Origin: Tenuifilaceae bacterium CYCD
GTDB lineage: Bacteria > Bacteroidota > Bacteroidia > Bacteroidales > Tenuifilaceae
Length of the DNA: 64,000 nt
Assembly (NCBI GenBank): GCA_036322835.1
Contig: AP027304.1
Coordinates: forward strand, 2,356,001 to 2,420,000
Reading direction: 5' to 3'
Program-made: the position numbers and the translations under genes
In this document: piece by piece, positions 16,035 through 24,955 of the stretch
Numbering within the stretch: position 1 is the stretch's first letter
How the letters are laid out: each line of letters begins with the position of its first letter
The notes under the pieces: generated by a model
Told to the model about the DNA's origin: nothing
Seen by the model: only the letters and a program-made list of their open reading frames with translations
Database searches by the model: none

Positions 16035-17597
16035 ATGAGGACAAAATTACTTTTCTTATTCGGAGTTATCACCATATTGTTTGTGCATCAAGCGAATGCA
16101 CAAATGGATATGCAACCTACGAGCGATAGCACAAGAGTTACTGGTGGCGCTGTTATTGGTGGCGTTACTGTTGATGGAGTAACATACCAACAACTGTCTC
16201 TTCGTGCCGATGTGCCCATTGGTAAATTTGGATTTGGAGTTGATTTGCAGCTTCTCTTTGATGCAAATGGCAATATTCGAAAAGACGATTGGGACGAGTG
16301 GCAGGATTATCTCGATAAGATATACTATATCCGTTACGGAAAGAAGAACGATCCATTTTATATTAAATTAGGAGGACTCGACTACACCTACATGGGTTAT
16401 TCAAATATTGTAAATGGTTACTCCAACATGGTTCAGTATCCTACCCGTAAGCGATATGGTGGCGAAATGTCATTTTATGTGCCTGCCGAAAAGTATAATG
16501 GCAAACCTCTTTTTGGTGGCGAATTCTTCTTTAACGATGCAAAGGAAATGTTTGTAGAAAGTCCTGCCCAAAAAGGAATAGTGGCAGGTGCACGTGTGTT
16601 CTATAGACCAATGCGTTTCCTTGAATTAGGTGTTTCGTTTGCCGGTGATTTTAACGAATACAATGCCTTTCTTGATTATGATAAAGATGGTGTTCCTGAC
16701 ATTATAGACCAATACGATAAGAATAAAAACCTAGCAACTCCTATGGATAAAATATCAGATGATTTATGGAACCACATGCTAAACGATACATACTTTGGCT
16801 CAACACGTGATGAGGCATATAGATATTTATCTTCCATTGGAGTGTTGCCCTCGGATACAACACGAATGGCTGATTTGTTTAACCTGCAAGACCAGACCTC
16901 GAAGATGTATGCCTATAGTTTCGACATTGGCATACCTCTTATTAGTAGAGATAAGGTAAAGTTTGATATCTATTCTCATTATACTCAATTACGGGGAGAT
17001 TCACATACCTATGGTTGGGGCGTTGCCCTGCCAGGAGTCCGCTTGATAATCGGAACAAACAATGTTCAGAATTTCTTGACATTCAAAGCAGAGTATCGTC
17101 GTTCTTCAAAAGAATTTATGTTTGGTTACTTTAATAACACATACGAATTAGAGCGAGCCCAGTTTGTGGGTAATAATGCTGTGACCAAACAGCAACAATT
17201 ACTTGCAATTCAGGAAGAGTTAAATGGCATATATGCAAGCGCTGAGTTGAATCTGTTAGGATATGTTGTTGGCTATGCCGCTTATCAGGATCTTATGGGA
17301 ACAGCCGATAAGCATGTGAGATCAATTCATGGAGAGATAAGAATGGGCGAAACCCTAAAAAAGATGATCAGTTTTGCCGATGTGAAAGGGTATTATATTC
17401 AGAATAACGTTCAGGATTTCAGGGAGTGGAAATCTCCAAGTACTGTAATGGGTTTTAATATTGGGTATAACTATAAAGGTGCTATTGTTGGAATTGATTA
17501 TCGTTGGACATTCCAAGATTTAAATGGTGATGGACTGATAAGAGGTGGCGAAGAGAAGATAAAAACAATAAGTTTTAGAACTGCTGTCAATTTTTAA
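16035..17597 (+). CDS. Outer-membrane beta-barrel (porin-like) protein, function unknown
   Basis: A 520-residue exported protein with a signal peptide ending in QANAQ (residue 23). The mature protein has alternating amphipathic strands, many aromatic residues at strand ends and a terminal phenylalanine (FRTAVNF), all typical of outer-membrane barrels. It contains Asp-rich calcium-loop-like turns, DYDKDGVPDIIDQYD (about residues 216-230) and DLNGDGLIRGGEE near the C-terminus. I do not recognise a named family. It has an unusually strong ribosome binding site, and operator 2 of the adjacent BlaI-like system points toward it, so regulation by that system is possible but unproven. Confidence 0.75.
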   Translation: MRTKLLFLFGVITILFVHQANAQMDMQPTSDSTRVTGGAVIGGVTVDGVTYQQLSLRADVPIGKFGFGVDLQLLFDANGNIRKDDWDEWQDYLDKIYYIRYGKKNDPFYIKLGGLDYTYMGYSNIVNGYSNMVQYPTRKRYGGEMSFYVPAEKYNGKPLFGGEFFFNDAKEMFVESPAQKGIVAGARVFYRPMRFLELGVSFAGDFNEYNAFLDYDKDGVPDIIDQYDKNKNLATPMDKISDDLWNHMLNDTYFGSTRDEAYRYLSSIGVLPSDTTRMADLFNLQDQTSKMYAYSFDIGIPLISRDKVKFDIYSHYTQLRGDSHTYGWGVALPGVRLIIGTNNVQNFLTFKAEYRRSSKEFMFGYFNNTYELERAQFVGNNAVTKQQQLLAIQEELNGIYASAELNLLGYVVGYAAYQDLMGTADKHVRSIHGEIRMGETLKKMISFADVKGYYIQNNVQDFREWKSPSTVMGFNIGYNYKGAIVGIDYRWTFQDLNGDGLIRGGEEKIKTISFRTAVNF

Positions 17598-17624
17598 GCA
17601 ACAGTTTGATATTGGTATTATAAT

Positions 17625-17658
17625 TAAAAAGCCGTTAACTATAGGTTAACGGCTTTTT
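17625..17658. terminator. Bidirectional terminator
   Basis: A perfect stem built on AAAAGCCGTTAAC and its complement, with a five-base loop and flanking A and T runs. It separates the convergent genes ending at 17597 and 17679. Confidence 0.9.
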
Positions 17659-17678
17659 AATGCGGTTGAAATTATTCA

Positions 17679-19061
17679 CTAACTTGTTGCACCTGTATCA
17701 ACTTTCGATTCAATAGCAGCCTGGATGGTTGTTGATAAATTGGATAGGAAGTCGTATCCAGTCATGCCTTCAATATAGTCAACTGTTGTCCGGTAGTATC
17801 CCCATGCTTGACTACTTACGGTTTGGTTGTTTGGCATACAAACTGCAATAATGCGGGTTGATGAGGTTATTCTTGATAAGTCATTTGTTCCAGCAGGCAA
17901 AACAACGATAATCTTCCATACATAGGATGGAACCACTATGTTTTTGCTTGATATTGTTGAGTAGGTGCCATTTGAACCGGTTCCACCTTGTCCGTAAGGC
18001 CCTGCAATAATGTAAAGTTCATTTCCTGCATCAACAAGAGATCTGCAATAGTTTTCCAAGTTCGCCCATGTTATTTGGTTGTTCTTTGGTGCTTGAGGAA
18101 CCATGTTGGTCATTAGGAAGGTTGCTGAGTTGTCGGTTGTGCTTGAAGTTCTATCGGCGCTAGGACACATGTGTCCACGGTCGAACCCTGAACCGCTATA
18201 GTCGGTTGTGCCAACTTGTACCCATCCTGATGGTAGTGTTGCATCAGCCCTGAAATCATCCTGACGATCAGCCGATCCAATCCATGAAGAGCCCAGGTAC
18301 CATGAGGTCCAGTTGCATGTAAGTTTGCTATTGTTATAGGATAGAGCATACTGTGTTTTTACCATTAGGTAGTTATTGGCATACGTTGTGCTAGCAACTG
18401 CAGATGAGGGATTTCCAAGCATCATGTTGTCGCCATCGGTGCCAGAAGTTGTGCCACCACCAGTATCGCCACCACTTGAAGATGTATAGTCTGATATTGA
18501 AATGTTGTCAATGTTAATTCTGTATGAGGTACCTGTGAGTTTGCGAATTTCGAAACGAACATTTCCTGATTGATTAACGGTGAAATTAGCTGCGGTCAAA
18601 GTGGTTGATGAAGTTGTAACAGTTGATCCTACCTTGCTCCATGAACTACCACTATTGGTAGACATGTAAAGATCCCAGGTACTAGTACCATCGCTACTGT
18701 ATTTAGCATGGTAAATAGTAACAGTGCCTGCACCCGTGGTTTTGTTGAACTGCATGGTGAGTTTGCCAGTGCTAGTTATTCTGGCCGATTTCGATCCACT
18801 TTTGCGATCGCCTGTTGATGTGCCTATTAGGGCATTGTTGAAATACCAACTTCCGGTTGTTAGGGTTACGCTTGCTGCGGTATAGGATGTTTTGGTACCG
18901 CTTTCGAAGGTCTCTGAAAAAGAAGTGGCTTTTTGTGCACTAATTTGATCTTGAGTATTCTGGTTAGGAGTGATGTCTTCCTTTTCGCAGGATACCATTG
19001 CTACTAATGCTAATATAGAAACGGTTAGCATTAGGCTCTTTAAAATTGTTTTAATTTTCAT
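17679..19061 (-). CDS. Secreted lipoprotein DNA/RNA non-specific endonuclease (DRGH family)
   Basis: A 460-residue exported nuclease. The N-terminus MKIKTILKSLMLTVSILALV followed by AMVSC is a lipoprotein signal with lipidation at Cys26. A Ser/Thr-rich beta domain (about residues 47-195, with repeated TSTWDLYMSTNSGSSWS-type strands) precedes a Gly/Ser linker and the nuclease domain (about 210-455). The catalytic motif of the NucA/EndoG beta-beta-alpha-metal family is present as FDRGHMCPSADR (about 293-304), with the metal-binding Asn region in MTNMVPQAPKNN. It should cut nucleic acids outside the cytoplasm, perhaps for nutrient scavenging. No immunity gene is adjacent, which argues against a toxin. 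Confidence 0.9.
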   Translation of the reverse strand: MKIKTILKSLMLTVSILALVAMVSCEKEDITPNQNTQDQISAQKATSFSETFESGTKTSYTAASVTLTTGSWYFNNALIGTSTGDRKSGSKSARITSTGKLTMQFNKTTGAGTVTIYHAKYSSDGTSTWDLYMSTNSGSSWSKVGSTVTTSSTTLTAANFTVNQSGNVRFEIRKLTGTSYRINIDNISISDYTSSSGGDTGGGTTSGTDGDNMMLGNPSSAVASTTYANNYLMVKTQYALSYNNSKLTCNWTSWYLGSSWIGSADRQDDFRADATLPSGWVQVGTTDYSGSGFDRGHMCPSADRTSSTTDNSATFLMTNMVPQAPKNNQITWANLENYCRSLVDAGNELYIIAGPYGQGGTGSNGTYSTISSKNIVVPSYVWKIIVVLPAGTNDLSRITSSTRIIAVCMPNNQTVSSQAWGYYRTTVDYIEGMTGYDFLSNLSTTIQAAIESKVDTGATS

Positions 19062-19461
19062 ATTTTTTAGGTTAAAGGTTGGACTGTAAATGTATGAAGA
19101 TGCGTTGATTTGGAGTGTAGTGTTTGTGTTTGTTTTTAGTTAAGTTTTGGTTTCTTTTGAGATGGAAATGAGGTATTATTAAAAATATCTGGTTTTTATT
19201 CTATATGATTTTCATAGTAATTGCTGAGTGACTCTAATTTATTAGTAGTTAGTTGTTCTGTAATTTTAACCTATATTAACAATCATGAGGGTGTTTGCTG
19301 ATTCTGCAGTTGTATTCTTTGAAGTTCCATTTTCTCGCTTTTTAACTTTTCGCACCAACAGTATGTTTTTTTCAAAATTTCGTGTAGGTTTGTATAACGG
19401 TTCGTTTAGAATCCTTACACTTAACTTAATTATATTTTCATTGTTGTTAAAACATTGAATT
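19062..19461. other. Intergenic region, no supported gene
   Basis: A 400-base AT-rich gap between divergent genes. A 57-codon plus-strand frame (19285-19458) exists, but it is Phe-rich with no ribosome site or recognisable motif, so I do not call it. No RNA fold was evident. Confidence 0.5.
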
Positions 19462-20379
19462 ATGCGAAGAATAATTTTTACTCTTGGACTTCTGCTCTTG
19501 ACCTTTTTCATTTATGGTCAGAATGCTGGTGGTAAAAAGAAACCATCGGGGCCTTTTCCTAAAGATTGGGTACTGGTTGAAAAAGGAGGATTGTATGGAT
19601 TTATTTCGACTGAGGGTAAAGAGATTATAAAACCTCAATATACAAGAGTTTCTGCTTTCGATGAGGTTCAAAGGGGCTGGGCTCAGGTCGAAAAGGATGG
19701 TTTTATAGGATTTATTTCAGTTGAAGGGAAGGAGATTGTTAAGCCTCAGTATACAAAGGTGTATGCTTTTGGCGATCTACAACGGGGCTGGGCTTTGGTG
19801 GAGATAAACGGATTATTGGGCTTTATTTCGAGCGACGGTAAAGAGGTGGTTAGTCCCAACTATAATAAAATTCACCCATTTGGTGAGATGTATAAGAATC
19901 TTGCATTAGTGGAGAAGGATGGCTTATTTGGCTTTATTTCAGGGGAAGGTGCAGAGGTTGCTAAACCACAGTATAATAAGATAAATGCTTTTGGTGAGTT
20001 CCAGAAGGATTGGGCAATGGTTGAGAAAGACGGGCTTCTCGGTTTTATAAATGGGGAAGGCAAGGAGATAATTAAGCCACAGTATAACAAGGTATCACCG
20101 TTTGGCGAGTATACAAAGAGTTGGGCTTTGGTTCAGAAGGATCGATTCTTAGGATTTATTTCTAACGATGGCAAAGAGATTATTAAACCCCAGTATGATC
20201 AGATAAAACCATTTGGTCAGTTTCAGAAGGATTGGGCGATGGTTCAGAAGGATGGTCTTTGGGGCTTTATTTCGTTGGAGGGTAGAGAGGTTGTAAAGCC
20301 CAAATATGAAAAAATTAATTTTGGCGATTCCCTTAGTATTAAGTATGGGAAACAATCAGTTGTTGCTGAAGATAATTAG
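19462..20379 (+). CDS. Exported WG-repeat protein (seven 37-residue repeats)
   Basis: A 305-residue protein with a signal peptide (residues 1-20) and seven tandem WG-type repeats, each close to 37 residues. A typical unit begins WALVEKDG, continues LxGFIS.EGKEI.KPQY and ends with PFGE..KD. WG (KWG) repeats form beta-structures with unknown binding partners and are common in exported Bacteroidota proteins. The units are very regular, which suggests recent expansion or gene conversion. It stands alone, between the nuclease gene and the methionine operon. No enzyme function is implied. Confidence 0.88.
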   Translation: MRRIIFTLGLLLLTFFIYGQNAGGKKKPSGPFPKDWVLVEKGGLYGFISTEGKEIIKPQYTRVSAFDEVQRGWAQVEKDGFIGFISVEGKEIVKPQYTKVYAFGDLQRGWALVEINGLLGFISSDGKEVVSPNYNKIHPFGEMYKNLALVEKDGLFGFISGEGAEVAKPQYNKINAFGEFQKDWAMVEKDGLLGFINGEGKEIIKPQYNKVSPFGEYTKSWALVQKDRFLGFISNDGKEIIKPQYDQIKPFGQFQKDWAMVQKDGLWGFISLEGREVVKPKYEKINFGDSLSIKYGKQSVVAEDN

Positions 20380-20464
20380 ATTCACATAATGGGCTTAGAT
20401 ACATTCTTTGTCTTATTTTATTATCAACCGTCAACGAACAACAATCAACTTATTTCTAACGCTA

Positions 20465-20494
20465 TTGTTTAAATAAAAAGTATCGCTATATTTG
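20465..20494 (+). promoter_or_regulatory. Promoter of the methionine operon
   Basis: TTG (20465-20467), 19 bases, TATATTTG (20487-20494). This is an exact Bacteroidota promoter, about 40 bases upstream of the SAM-I riboswitch. Confidence 0.8.
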
Positions 20495-20536
20495 CACCAT
20501 TCAAAATACTATTCTTTTAGCGAAAGGATAGATTTA

Positions 20537-20634
20537 TAGAGAAGAGCGGAGAGAACAGGCTCAATGAACCTCTAGCAACCTGCTACTAAAAGCAAGGTGC
20601 TAAAACCTGACCCGAAAGGGTAATTATAACTCTA
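20537..20634 (+). ncRNA. SAM-I (S-box) riboswitch
   Basis: The element contains the S-box core: AGAGCGGAGAGAACAGGCTC, then AATGAACC, TAGCAACCTGC, GCAAGGTGCTAAAACCTG, closed by a short P1 helix (TAGAG 20537-20541 with CTCTA 20630-20634). S-adenosylmethionine binding would reduce expression of the downstream operon. The genes that follow (metY, metX, hom, metH, metF) all belong to methionine synthesis, which confirms the call. No clear terminator follows within the next 30 bases, so control may be translational or use a later structure. Confidence 0.9.
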
Positions 20635-20646
20635 AACTAAAACGTT

Positions 20647-20769
20647 ATGCTGAGTTTGAAAATTTTAGGTTCAATTTTTGCAACGGGTTACTACACCTGC
20701 TTGTCGTTACTTCTTTACAATCAGTTCAGAGTTACTTCTCGAATGCGCCGCTTCGGTCGAATGCGGTAG
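20647..20769 (+). other. Possible 40-residue leader ORF after the riboswitch
   Basis: An ATG just downstream of the riboswitch opens a 40-codon frame starting MLSLKILGSIFATGYYTCLS and ending in an Arg-rich tail. It contains one hydrophobic stretch. Nothing proves translation; it may be chance or a leader peptide. Confidence 0.25.
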
Positions 20770-22230
<1,461 letters not shown>

Positions 22231-22243
22231 TGCTGGATGTGTT

Positions 22244-22293
22244 AATCGTTAATCGTGAAACGTTGGTTTTTCAGGTTTAAACGATTAACGATT
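22244..22293. repeat. Inverted repeat of the AATCGTTAATCGT family
   Basis: AATCGTTAATCGT (22244-22256) and its exact reverse complement (22281-22293) form a 13-bp stem with a 24-base loop, ending 28 bases before the metX start. Related tracts precede metH and metF. Confidence 0.7.
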
Positions 22294-22320
22294 CACGTTT
22301 AACGAAATACGATTTGTACT

Positions 22321-23355
22321 ATGAAAATTACAGAAGGAAACCTAAGTATTAGTGAGTTATTGTTGGAGTGTGGCGCAACACTTAACAACATAAATGTACA
22401 TTACCACATTCTTGGAGATATATCAAAGAATCCGAATAAGGTTATTTGGATTTGCCACGCCTTTACCGCTAATAGCAATCCAGCAGATTGGTGGCCCGAA
22501 ATGGTGGGCGAAGAAAGGGTTTTCGACCCTAATAAAACTCCGATTGTATGCGCTAATATTTTAGGTTCCTGCTACGGAACAACCGGTGCAATGTCTATCA
22601 ATCCGAGTACAGGTAAGCCTTATTTACGTGATTTTCCGCTAATAACATTTAGAGATGTTGTTAGGGTTAACAACGAGGTGAAAAAGTATCTGTCGATCGA
22701 TAAAGTTTGGTTGATGATTGGTGGTTCCATAGGTGGTTTTCAAGCAATGGAGTGGGAGTATTTATTCCCGGGAACTACAAAGCATCTTGCATTAATTGCA
22801 ACTACATCAAAATCGTCGCCTTGGGTTAAGGCTTTTAGCCAATCGCAGCGCTTGGCGCTACTGAGCGACGAGAGTTTTGTTCGCCAAGAGGTTGATGGTG
22901 GTAAAAACGGACTAGCCGCAGCTCGCAGTATTGCTTTGCTGAGTTATAGAGGCCGTAGTAGTTACAATATAACACAGCAAGATGAGGACGACGATTTGTT
23001 GGAGAACTATCGTGCTTGTACATATCAGAGTTATCAGGGTGAAAAGTTAGTGAAACGATTCGATGCCTACACTTACTACTCCTTAACTCTAACGCTCGAT
23101 AACCATAATATGGGACGTGGACGTGGCTCTTTAGTGAAAGCGCTGGGTGCAATTGGTGCGAACACTTTGGTAGTAGGAATTGATTCTGATATTCTGTTCC
23201 CAATTGAGGAGCAGAAGTTTTTGGCCAACTCAATTCCGAATGCAAAGTACTACGAGATTCACTCGCAATTCTGCCACGATGGTTTTTTGATTGAGTATGA
23301 GCAGTTAACCGCGATAATTCGGAAATATTTAAAGGAATTTAATGAGGAAATTTAG
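22321..23355 (+). CDS. metX: Homoserine O-acetyltransferase
   Basis: An alpha/beta-hydrolase-fold enzyme that acetylates homoserine for MetY. The 344-residue protein has the nucleophile elbow GGSIGGFQAMEWEYLFP (about residues 138-154), the conserved ANILGSCYGTTG oxyanion segment, an Asp in VVGIDSDILFP and the catalytic His in SQFCHDGFLIE. Some members acylate with succinyl-CoA, but pairing with metY makes acetyl-CoA likely. It is the second gene of the operon, 90 bases after metY. Confidence 0.93.
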   Translation: MKITEGNLSISELLLECGATLNNINVHYHILGDISKNPNKVIWICHAFTANSNPADWWPEMVGEERVFDPNKTPIVCANILGSCYGTTGAMSINPSTGKPYLRDFPLITFRDVVRVNNEVKKYLSIDKVWLMIGGSIGGFQAMEWEYLFPGTTKHLALIATTSKSSPWVKAFSQSQRLALLSDESFVRQEVDGGKNGLAAARSIALLSYRGRSSYNITQQDEDDDLLENYRACTYQSYQGEKLVKRFDAYTYYSLTLTLDNHNMGRGRGSLVKALGAIGANTLVVGIDSDILFPIEEQKFLANSIPNAKYYEIHSQFCHDGFLIEYEQLTAIIRKYLKEFNEEI

Positions 23356-23388
23356 ATGTCTGAAGTCAGATATCAGACAGAAGACATT

Positions 23389-23460
23389 AGATTTCTCACT
23401 ACGTTCGAAATGACAAGAATAACGAATGGGTTCTGTCATCCTGAGCGTAGCAAAGGATCT
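23389..23460. repeat. Dispersed inverted repeat (TGTCATCCTGAGCG type)
   Basis: Two 27-base arms (23389-23415 and 23434-23460) pair at 18 of 27 positions. The inner ends are perfect, AATGACA and TGTCATCC sharing TGACA/TGTCA. The right arm begins TGTCATCCTGAGCGTAGC, a sequence I recognise as a widespread bacterial dispersed repeat. A second hairpin, TCCGCC-AAAT-GGCGGA, lies at 23481-23496. Confidence 0.75.
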
Positions 23461-23554
23461 CTCGCTGCTCTCGAAACCGATCCGCCAAATGGCGGAGAAC
23501 TTGCTGAAGGCAATAACAAAGAGATCAATTTTAAACTTTTAAAAACAAAAAACA

Positions 23555-24820
23555 ATGGAAACAATATCAATAAATAAATCAAAACAAAGTCAAGTTAAGG
23601 AGAATCAGTCGATTCAACGTCAGGTTATAGGTTTAGTTGGATTTGGAACTGTAGGGCAGGGGTTGTACCACGTGCTGCAAGGTGTTCCGGAATCAAAGGC
23701 ATATATTAAAAAAATCTGTGTGAAGCAGGAGTTTAAAGAGAGACCAGTTGATAAGAAACTTATCACTTTCGATCCAAACGTAATTCTCGATGATCCTGAA
23801 ATCAACCTAGTGGTTGAACTAATTGACAATGCTGATGATGCCTACAAGTATGTAAAGGCTGCACTATTGTTAGGAAAGAGTGTTGTGTCTGGCAATAAAA
23901 CAATGCTTTCGCATCACTTGGATGAGTTAATCCGCATACAACGCGAAACTGGCAGTGCCTTGCTTTACGATGCATCGGCTTGTGGTAGTATACCTGTAAT
24001 TCGTAACCTTGAAGAGTATTACGATAACGATTTGTTGACCTCAATCAGAGGGATTTTAAATGGGTCATCAAACTTCATTTTATCAAGAATTTTCAACCAC
24101 GGTGAGAGTTACAGTAGTGCTCTTAAAAAGGCACAGGACTTAGGTTTTGCAGAAAGTAATCCAGCCTTCGATGTAATGGGTTTTGATGCCCTTTACAAGT
24201 TGATAATTCTTACTGTACACGGCTTTGGAACTTATATTCATCCTAACGATGCTTTTTGTTCTGGAATCCAGAATCTGTCGAAGTACGATATCCGCTACGC
24301 TCAGGAGCAGGGTAAAAAGATTAAACTTGTTGCCACATTGCAAAAGTTCGATAGCGGCAATTTTACTATATTTGTTCTTCCAACTCTGGTGAATTCTGAG
24401 GATTATATTTATAATGTTGAGGATGAGTTTAATGGTGTGGTGATAGAGGGTGCTTACTACGATAAGCAGTTTATGTTCGGTAAAGGAGCTGGCGGATTCC
24501 CAACTGGTTCGGCAGTTTTAAGCGATATATCGGCTCGTTTCCATAACTACCGTTACGAGTATAAGAAGTTGAACTTCTTTACCCCGCCAGCATACACAAC
24601 CGATGTTACATTGGAGTTATTTATCCGCTATCACGATATGGTTGACCTTTCAATCTTCGATATCTATGAATTAGTGGAGCGTTATAATGGTCCAGAGCAT
24701 CGCTGGGTAATTGCTAAGGTTAAACTTTCAACCTTGATTAAAGTAAAGGACTTAATTTCAAAGTTGAATTTATTTATTGCTTTTACTGGAAACTTGGATT
24801 TTAAAAGTGGTAACTTGTAG
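23555..24820 (+). CDS. hom: Homoserine dehydrogenase
   Basis: This enzyme reduces aspartate semialdehyde to homoserine with NAD(P)H. The 421-residue protein has the Rossmann motif GLVGFGTVGQGLYHVL (about residues 27-42), the catalytic region SACGSIPVIRNLEEYY and RGILNGSSNFILSRI, and a substrate-lysine segment near KKAQDLGFAESNP. The C-terminal 80 residues may be a small regulatory domain, but I cannot name it with confidence. It is a separate enzyme, not the aspartokinase fusion, and supplies MetX. It follows a 199-base gap filled with repeats. Confidence 0.93.
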   Translation: METISINKSKQSQVKENQSIQRQVIGLVGFGTVGQGLYHVLQGVPESKAYIKKICVKQEFKERPVDKKLITFDPNVILDDPEINLVVELIDNADDAYKYVKAALLLGKSVVSGNKTMLSHHLDELIRIQRETGSALLYDASACGSIPVIRNLEEYYDNDLLTSIRGILNGSSNFILSRIFNHGESYSSALKKAQDLGFAESNPAFDVMGFDALYKLIILTVHGFGTYIHPNDAFCSGIQNLSKYDIRYAQEQGKKIKLVATLQKFDSGNFTIFVLPTLVNSEDYIYNVEDEFNGVVIEGAYYDKQFMFGKGAGGFPTGSAVLSDISARFHNYRYEYKKLNFFTPPAYTTDVTLELFIRYHDMVDLSIFDIYELVERYNGPEHRWVIAKVKLSTLIKVKDLISKLNLFIAFTGNLDFKSGNL

Positions 24821-24861
24821 TAAGGAGATTTGAACAAAGAAGTGAAGGTAATTTGTTCGTT

Positions 24862-24952
24862 AATCGTGAGACGTGAGATGTTAGACGTTAATCGATTTTG
24901 ACTTATAATACCCAGTTCATCGTTTAACGATTCACTAATAACGATTTACGAG
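24862..24952. repeat. GTTAATCGTGA / TTTAACGATTCAC repeat tract
   Basis: Degenerate copies in both orientations of the element seen before metX, ending just before the metH start codon. Confidence 0.6.
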
Positions 24953-24955
24953 AAA

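Noticed and set aside
19285-19458. 57-codon plus-strand frame upstream of the WG-repeat gene
   Set aside because: Phe-rich composition, no ribosome site and no recognisable motif; probably chance in an AT-rich gap.
19462-20379. CRISPR-like repeat array
   Set aside because: The about 111-base periodicity is coding and gives WG protein repeats with no unique spacers.
23356-23577. Open frame between metX and hom
   Set aside because: It runs through the dispersed inverted repeat and overlaps the hom start in another frame; repeat sequence explains it.
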